A DNA stretch of 64,000 nucleotides from Epiperipatus broadwayi (lineage: Eukaryota > Onychophora > Udeonychophora > Euonychophora > Peripatidae): contig JAQFVV010012405.1 in NCBI GenBank assembly GCA_028023455.1, positions 4,219,149 through 4,283,148 on the forward strand, given 5' to 3'. A model generated the notes under the pieces. The model was given only the letters and a program-made list of their open reading frames with translations, had not been told where the DNA came from and did no database searches. Shown piece by piece: positions 59,698 through 64,000 of this stretch. Each line of letters starts with the position of its first letter. Position 1 is the first letter of the stretch. The position numbers were made by a program, and so were the translations under genes.

Positions 59698-60148
59698 ACC
59701 ATCAATTGCTAGAAAATATTATAAAATATTTGCTGAGTCCTTTGAACTAGGATTCCACACCCTACCATCAACAAACAGAATAATAAACAATACTAAAGAC
59801 AAAATACCTTTTGATCAAATATCCCAAGCAGTTTATAGGATTTCATGCCCAACCAATGTTTGTAGAGCAGCATACTATGGGGAGACCCGTGCCAACATCA
59901 CAACTAGAACAGCTCAACATCATTATTTGTACAGGAAAGCAATAATTAACGATGAAAACAAATCTATATTCTTTGAGCACCAAAGAACAACTGGCCATAG
60001 GTTTGAACCCACTATAGCAAGGGCACTGTGCACAGAATGCAATGATGTGAAGCGAAAGGTCAAAGAGGCATGTTTTATTGCAAATGACAGTGATGCAATA
60101 AACCGGAAAGAATCGTGCTTTACAATCTCCAGAAAATGGTCATTATAA
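59636..60148 (+). CDS. PLE C-terminal protein with GIY-YIG endonuclease, 5'-truncated
   Basis: A 170-residue open frame. The start (MFLTVSDMVKNNKPRIMLPY) joins the inverted partner and is probably not native. Residues about 19-60 (LPYIPSIARKYYKIF) match the region after the PLE reverse transcriptase. VYRISCPTN and AAYYGETRANITTRTAQHH (about residues 80-105) form the GIY-YIG core. IFFEHQRTTGHRF, then ECNDVKRKVKEACF and NRKESCFTISRKW are typical of the tail. In full-length PLEs this nuclease works with an upstream RT, which is missing here. It is intact but only a domain, and no promoter is recognised. Confidence 0.85.
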   Translation: MFLTVSDMVKNNKPRIMLPYIPSIARKYYKIFAESFELGFHTLPSTNRIINNTKDKIPFDQISQAVYRISCPTNVCRAAYYGETRANITTRTAQHHYLYRKAIINDENKSIFFEHQRTTGHRFEPTIARALCTECNDVKRKVKEACFIANDSDAINRKESCFTISRKWSL

Positions 60149-60217
60149 AAAAAATAAAAAAAATAAAAATTTGCATAAAATTTTACATAAACCACAATGT
60201 AACTTCAGTTAAAAGTA

Positions 60218-60260
60218 GGCTATGATTATGGAGACTCATGATCTCTGAAAGTGCTAAGCC
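60218..60260 (+). ncRNA. Hammerhead ribozyme motif, family 3
   Basis: GGCT, core ATGATTA, unpaired T, stem II GGAGA/TCTCT (last pair weakened), GAAA at 60247-60250, stem III AG-TG-CT, A17, AGCC. It follows the intact GIY-YIG frame by about 70 nt, in sense. Confidence 0.68.
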
Positions 60261-60332
60261 ATATAACTTTGTAAGATTTAGACAAGCTTCACTTTTTGGC
60301 GTAAAGCGCAAGCACAATTAAATTGGAATAAA

Positions 60333-60757
60333 GCATGTAATGTTGTGCTTAACTTTTGCACATGCCAAAGAAAATGAAAAACTGGAAAAAAAATCAGGGT
60401 TGCCTTTTATATTTGAAGAGGTTAGTTTTGATACATGATATCATGTGGAAGAAAACAAAAAGTTTTGATCAAACTCTTCATATTAAGATAGAAAAAAAAT
60501 CAAACCATGAAAAAATAACATCATCTATTTAACTACATAAACACTCAGCCATCCATTTTATTGTTAGTTCTATATCTCTTTCTATTTACCTATCTACAAA
60601 TCTATATATTAATATATCTTATTGATCTTTCTATTTGTTTGGTCTATTTATTTATCTATCTACCTACCTACACATGTAGCTATCTATTTATATTTTACCT
60701 GTTTCTTTAGCTGTTTATCTATCTATCAGCTTATCTACACACTTATCCATCTATGTT
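60333..60757 (+). repeat. Inner left arm and ATCT-type microsatellite
   Basis: 60333-60530 matches the reverse complement of 61740-61935 (GCATGTAA..TTGTG.TT..ACTT, GCACATG, AAAAGTTTTGATCAAACTC). From about 60570 to 60752 it becomes a degenerate CTAT/ATCT tract. The mirror-image AGAT tract lies on the other side of the family-1 insertion. Confidence 0.82.
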
Positions 60758-61307
60758 ACTAGATGGGAATTTTATGCACAAGCCTTCTGGCATAAATTTA
60801 TTACTCTGGTTAGCACTGAATGGCACTACTGTATAGAGAATTTTGCCTGTTTTAATAATAGTTATGTGCTAGCATAAGAAATGGTGATCTTGTGATGTTT
60901 ATTGGTTTAACACCAATCCTGCCAGTTAAGATAGTGGTGGCTATGGTTGTTAAAGAGCCAAAGACACCAAAATGTGTGGGTACTGAACTGAGTTCAGACC
61001 CATATGACTATATAAGTTATTGAGCTTAGATTGAATTATATTATTGTTTTCAATTTTATTCTCATAGTTTGTAGTTTAGTAGATAAAAGGTGACTGCTGG
61101 AGAGTTGTATTAGATCCTAAGATCTAGGTGCAGTGATCTCAGATCCAAGGCTCCTCACTAATGAAGGCCACAAGACAGAAACTAGTCTGGGTATATTGGA
61201 TGAGTAGGTACCAGATGGAGATTTTATGCACAAGCCTTCTGGAATCCATTGATTACTCTGGTTTGCACTGAGTGGTTCTACTATATAGAGAGTTTTGCTT
61301 GTTTTAA
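60758..61307 (+). mobile_element. Hammerhead family-1 tandem, about 1.2 units
   Basis: The block ATTTTATGCACAAGCCTTCT occurs at 60769 and 61221, giving a unit period of 452 bp. Between the two lies a complete unit with the ATGTGATGTTTATTGGTTTAA fixed-end sequence (read through, not terminated), the GAGTTCAGACCC block and the hammerhead at 61152. It ends TTTTGCTTGTTTTAAT. Here the units are head-to-tail only, with no inverted part. It sits at the centre of the 57.3-62.7 kb inverted structure. Confidence 0.88.
61152..61193 (+). ncRNA. Hammerhead motif, family 1
   Basis: TCCTCA, CTAATGA (G5 changed to A), stem II GGC/G(A)C weakened by one change, GAAA at 61178-61181, stem III AC-TA-GT, C17, TGGGTA (five of six pair). 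The G5 change would be expected to inactivate it. Confidence 0.63.
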
Positions 61308-61740
61308 TAAATAGATAGGTAGAAAACAGATAAATAGATAGCTAGATAAGTAGATAGATAGATAGTAAAAACACCAGAAAAATAGATATATAAACAAGTA
61401 GATAGATAGGTAAACAGGTAATGATAGGTAAAAGATAAATAAGTAGGTATTTAAGTTAGTAGATAGATGAATAAATAGATAAAGAAACAGAAAGTAGATA
61501 GATGGATAAGCAGAGAGGTAGATAAAAGATAAACATATAGGTATAAAAATAAAGATATTTAATAAATAGATCAAGTGACAGTTAAAAGATAAATAGATAA
61601 GTAAGTAGATAGATAGATGGGTAGATAGTCAAACAGACGGAGAAGTAATAGATAGATAATTAGATATGTAAGTAGATAAATAGAGACAAATAGCTAATAG
61701 TTGAATGGATGAGTTTATTATTAGATAGTTAAATATATGG
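61308..61740. repeat. AGAT-type microsatellite
   Basis: A degenerate GATA/TAGA tract. The 97-codon frame on minus (YLSIYLFIYLF...) is only this repeat translated. It mirrors the CTAT tract at 60570-60752. Confidence 0.9.
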
Positions 61741-62675
61741 ATGGTATTATTTTCCCACTCCCCACTTTATTACCATGAGTTTGACCAAAAGTTTTAATAT
61801 TTTTTTCCTCATGTGATTTCAGATGTCAAAAGTGACCTTTGTGAATGTCAAGGATAATTTCTAATTTTTTTTCACAGTTTTTTTTTCTTGCCATGTGCAG
61901 AAGTGAAACACAATTTTACATGCTTTGAAGTAATAAAAAATCTATTTTAAAAAATTTAACATAAAAAATTATTTTTTAAATGTAATATTTGTTAATTGTA
62001 GTATTAATTTTAATATTTATTAAATTGATGTGTAGTAGTACATGTTTTTTACATCTGAGTTTTATGAATTTTACCATTTATATGTTGGTTTAGTAATTAT
62101 TTATTTGTTTATCATGTGTAATATATTTTATAGTTTTATTTATTAATTTTAATATTTTTATGCTTATGTTTGTTAGTAGACAGTAAAAGTGTTTTTTTGG
62201 GTCAAATAATAGTTAATTTATTTTAGTGATGTTTTACTATAATAATTTAAAAGTGAAATGCTTTAGTTTAAACACAATAAATTTGAATTTTTTTACATGG
62301 ATGTCTTGTTTCTTTGTTAATTGTAATATTAATGTACTTTGGTTTAAGCACATTAATTTTTGAGTTAATTTATTCTATTTTGTTTTGATTCTGCTAGTAA
62401 TAGTTACTAACTTTTTTTTATATAGATTTGATTACAAATAGTAGTTTGAATTTTTTGGTCACATAATCATGCTAGTATTGTTTTTGTTATTTGTTGATTA
62501 TTAATATTTGTTAAATATTGTTTTTGAATATTTGATTTTTTTATTACCTTATTTCTATGAAATTTCTCTCTTTGTTTATATTTTTTTATGAAAATTATAA
62601 TTTTTCATGTGGGTTAACAAAATATGTGAAAAAGTTATTTATTTTGGGATATTATCTAAGATCCTTTATTGCTTG
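61741..62675 (-). repeat. Right arm of the 5.4-kb inverted structure
   Basis: The reverse complement of this arm matches 60333-60530 and then parts of 57285-58958, that is the left arm without the PLE dimer. The left arm is longer, so the right arm has lost sequence or the left gained the 57.8-58.2 kb block. The outer end (TCCTTTATTGCTTGGTTGATG) abuts the tail of LINE B copy 2. Confidence 0.82.
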
Positions 62676-62984
62676 GTTGATGTGATGTGATGTGATGTAT
62701 TTGGCTTCTCCCTAAACGAAGTCAAGAATATCTCAGCAATTATGCCCAGATAAACCTGTTAGCCATTTTATTCTCCATTTCCCACTCTTAAGTCTTCCCA
62801 TATTCTGCCCCATCCCATTCTCACAACATAAACTTTGTCAACTCTATGGCTTTTATATCTAAATCCCCCTTATCTCTTCACAAACCCAACATAAAAACTA
62901 ATAACTCACTTTCTGTATAGTCACTTTGTTCATGTCTATCCTCCCATAACTTCATTATCTGTACCCTTTCTGCTTTCAAGCATT

Positions 62985-63223
62985 TACATTCAATCAACAG
63001 GTGCCTAATATTTTCTATACCTTCCTTACACAATGCACACTAAATTATCCATGGTTTTCCATTTACATGTATATTCTCTTGTTGCTAAAGATTCCGTTCG
63101 AGCCTTAAATAATAAACTACTTTCCTTACTATTATCATAAATTAACTCGTATCCAATATTCCATTTACTTCTATATATGTTTAAACTCTTCTTACCCTCC
63201 ATACTAGTTCTCCATCTCTCCAA
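62985..63223 (-). pseudogene. LINE B C-terminal domain with Cys-His knuckle
   Basis: The 63223-63026 frame reads MERWRTSMEGKKSLNIYRSK, later YELIYDNSKESSLLFKARTES. After a one-base shift it continues CALCKEGIENIRHLLIEC, a C-x2-C-x8-H-x4-C knuckle found at the end of many LINE ORF2 proteins. It lies in the same frame as the upstream 63260-64000 piece, separated by stop codon(s). Confidence 0.75.
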
Positions 63224-63259
63224 CTCCCTATTTTTTATTAATGCTTCTATTCTTTTATC

Positions 63260-64000
63260 CTATTTCTTACCACTATAACACTCAACAATTCTCCTAACAC
63301 AATCATCCCACCTTTTATACAAGTATACTGATATAAATTTTTTATCCAAATCCTTCACATACCGCATTACCTTTCTCACCCATCTTGTTACCTGCCCTTT
63401 ACTCATAACCCAATTGAACACTATTTTTGCTATTCTTTTACTATCCATAAACTGCAAACTATCAAACATTTTCATTTTACTTTTTGCATCTCTCATATAA
63501 AAACTTGACCATCCCATTTCTCCTTGAATTGCCTCCTTTGCTGTCCACATCTCTGCATCTAATGCATGTCTTCCTACTTCCCTTTGTACTTTCTCTAAAT
63601 AATCTAAAACCCTTTTAATAACACATAATGCATCATTACCATATGTTAACCCTGCTACTGCAACTCCCTTCCATACAATTCTAGCTACATCATATTTATT
63701 ATATGAAAATACTGTTAGTTTCTTTACCAAACCCTTTATTTTCTTTGCTTCATTTATCAATTTTTTCTCCCATTCATCCAAGCAATTTTCCTGATTACAT
63801 AAGATGATTCCCAAATACCTATATCTATCCACCACACTTAACTTTATATCTCCCAATAAAAATTCTACATCTTCTCTATCCCCAGTATTAACTATCATTA
63901 TATTTGATTTTTCTTCACTAAATTTAATCCCCATCTCTTTACCCACCCTTGCACATGTCCTCAACATAATTTCCATATCTTCTCTTCTTTCTGCACACAA
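63260..64000 (-). pseudogene. LINE B reverse transcriptase palm/thumb, partial at window edge
   Basis: A 246-residue open frame entering from beyond the window. It starts just after motif C (CAERREDMEIMLRTCARVGK), then motif D region MGIKFSEEKSNIMIVNTG and RYRYLGIILCNQ. The thumb/connection follows (VAVAGLTYGNDALCVIKRVL, GWSSFYMRDAKSKMK). It is the longest uninterrupted coding stretch in the window apart from LINE A RT. It ends at a stop before the C-terminal knuckle, so the element is probably inactive. Confidence 0.82.

Larger units (their letters stand above)
58946..60332. mobile_element. Head-to-head PLE dimer with 13-bp target duplication
   Basis: AAATTGGAATAAA at 58946-58958 and 60320-60332 flanks 1361 bp. 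It consists of two inverted copies of a PLE 3' portion: the C-terminal GIY-YIG ORF plus a terminal repeat with a family-3 hammerhead. They face away from a centre near 59645, where TTGACTGTGTCAGACATGGTC joins them. The opposite arm of the surrounding inverted structure (about 61930) keeps the uninserted sequence, which confirms the insertion. Confidence 0.93.
62686..64000 (-). mobile_element. LINE B copy 2, 3' part, continues past the window
   Basis: The minus strand matches LINE B copy 1 from the RT palm to the 3' end. It ends near 62686 in a (CATCA)-type tail, a short simple-repeat tail typical of some LINEs. It is better preserved than copy 1. The 5' part lies beyond position 64000. Confidence 0.85.

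Noticed and set aside
61281-61574. 97-codon ORF rich in Tyr, Leu, Ile and Ser
   Set aside because: Translation of an AGAT microsatellite.
1-64000. Assignment to a specific animal group such as cephalopods, planarians or cnidarians
   Set aside because: AT richness, PLEs and tRNA-derived SINEs occur in many invertebrates. I saw no lineage-specific marker that I can defend.

Overview
The window looks like repeat-dominated nuclear DNA of an animal, most likely an invertebrate with a large, AT-rich genome (I estimate about three quarters A+T). The evidence is the repeat content: decayed non-LTR retrotransposons of at least four families, Penelope-like elements (PLEs) with a GIY-YIG endonuclease, a dead mariner transposase, tRNA-derived SINEs and long AT microsatellites. 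I found no intact host protein-coding gene and no functional tRNA or rRNA. I cannot assign a phylum from sequence alone.

Layout. 1-4.2 kb is AT-rich with one weak promoter/first-exon candidate. 4.27-6.58 kb is LINE A (+) with a small PLE piece inside its reverse transcriptase. 11.7-13.5 kb is a second LINE A (-) carrying a SINE. 13.9-14.8 kb holds a tiny retrozyme insertion and a dead mariner. 15.5-16.15 kb is a palindromic repeat. 17.0-21.4 kb is a nearly full-length LINE B (-) followed by three 60-bp tandem repeats. 25.8-26.4 kb is a PLE derivative with inverted ends. 27.0-29.1 kb is LINE C (+) with an insertion. 30.66-31.14 kb is the only CpG-rich stretch. 37.1-40.3 kb holds two insertions of one hammerhead repeat family. 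40.9-43.9 kb is LINE D (+), split by a hammerhead-family-1 insertion. 47.8-56.5 kb is a large inverted duplication. 57.3-62.7 kb is a second large inverted structure that contains a head-to-head PLE dimer and a tandem hammerhead repeat. 62.7-64 kb is another LINE B (-) that runs off the window.

The most interesting system is a set of three repeat families that each carry a hammerhead self-cleaving ribozyme (HHR) motif. I found 15 copies in 64 kb. Family 1 has a period of about 452-455 bp, family 2 about 473 bp, and family 3 is the PLE terminal repeat. In all three, stem I pairs across the predicted cleavage site and stem III is minimal, with a 2-nt loop and a palindromic sequence. In family 3, stems II and III show compensatory changes between copies, and the C3-G8 core pair is replaced by A3-U8. 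Seven insertions (families 1, 2 and 3) have recognisable target-site duplications, mostly 12-16 bp. The larger ones share one layout: an inverted partial unit followed by one or more forward units. This is what is expected for retrozyme-like non-autonomous elements mobilised by PLE machinery, which is present here only as dead fragments. The ribozyme calls rest on manual folding and have not been computed or tested.
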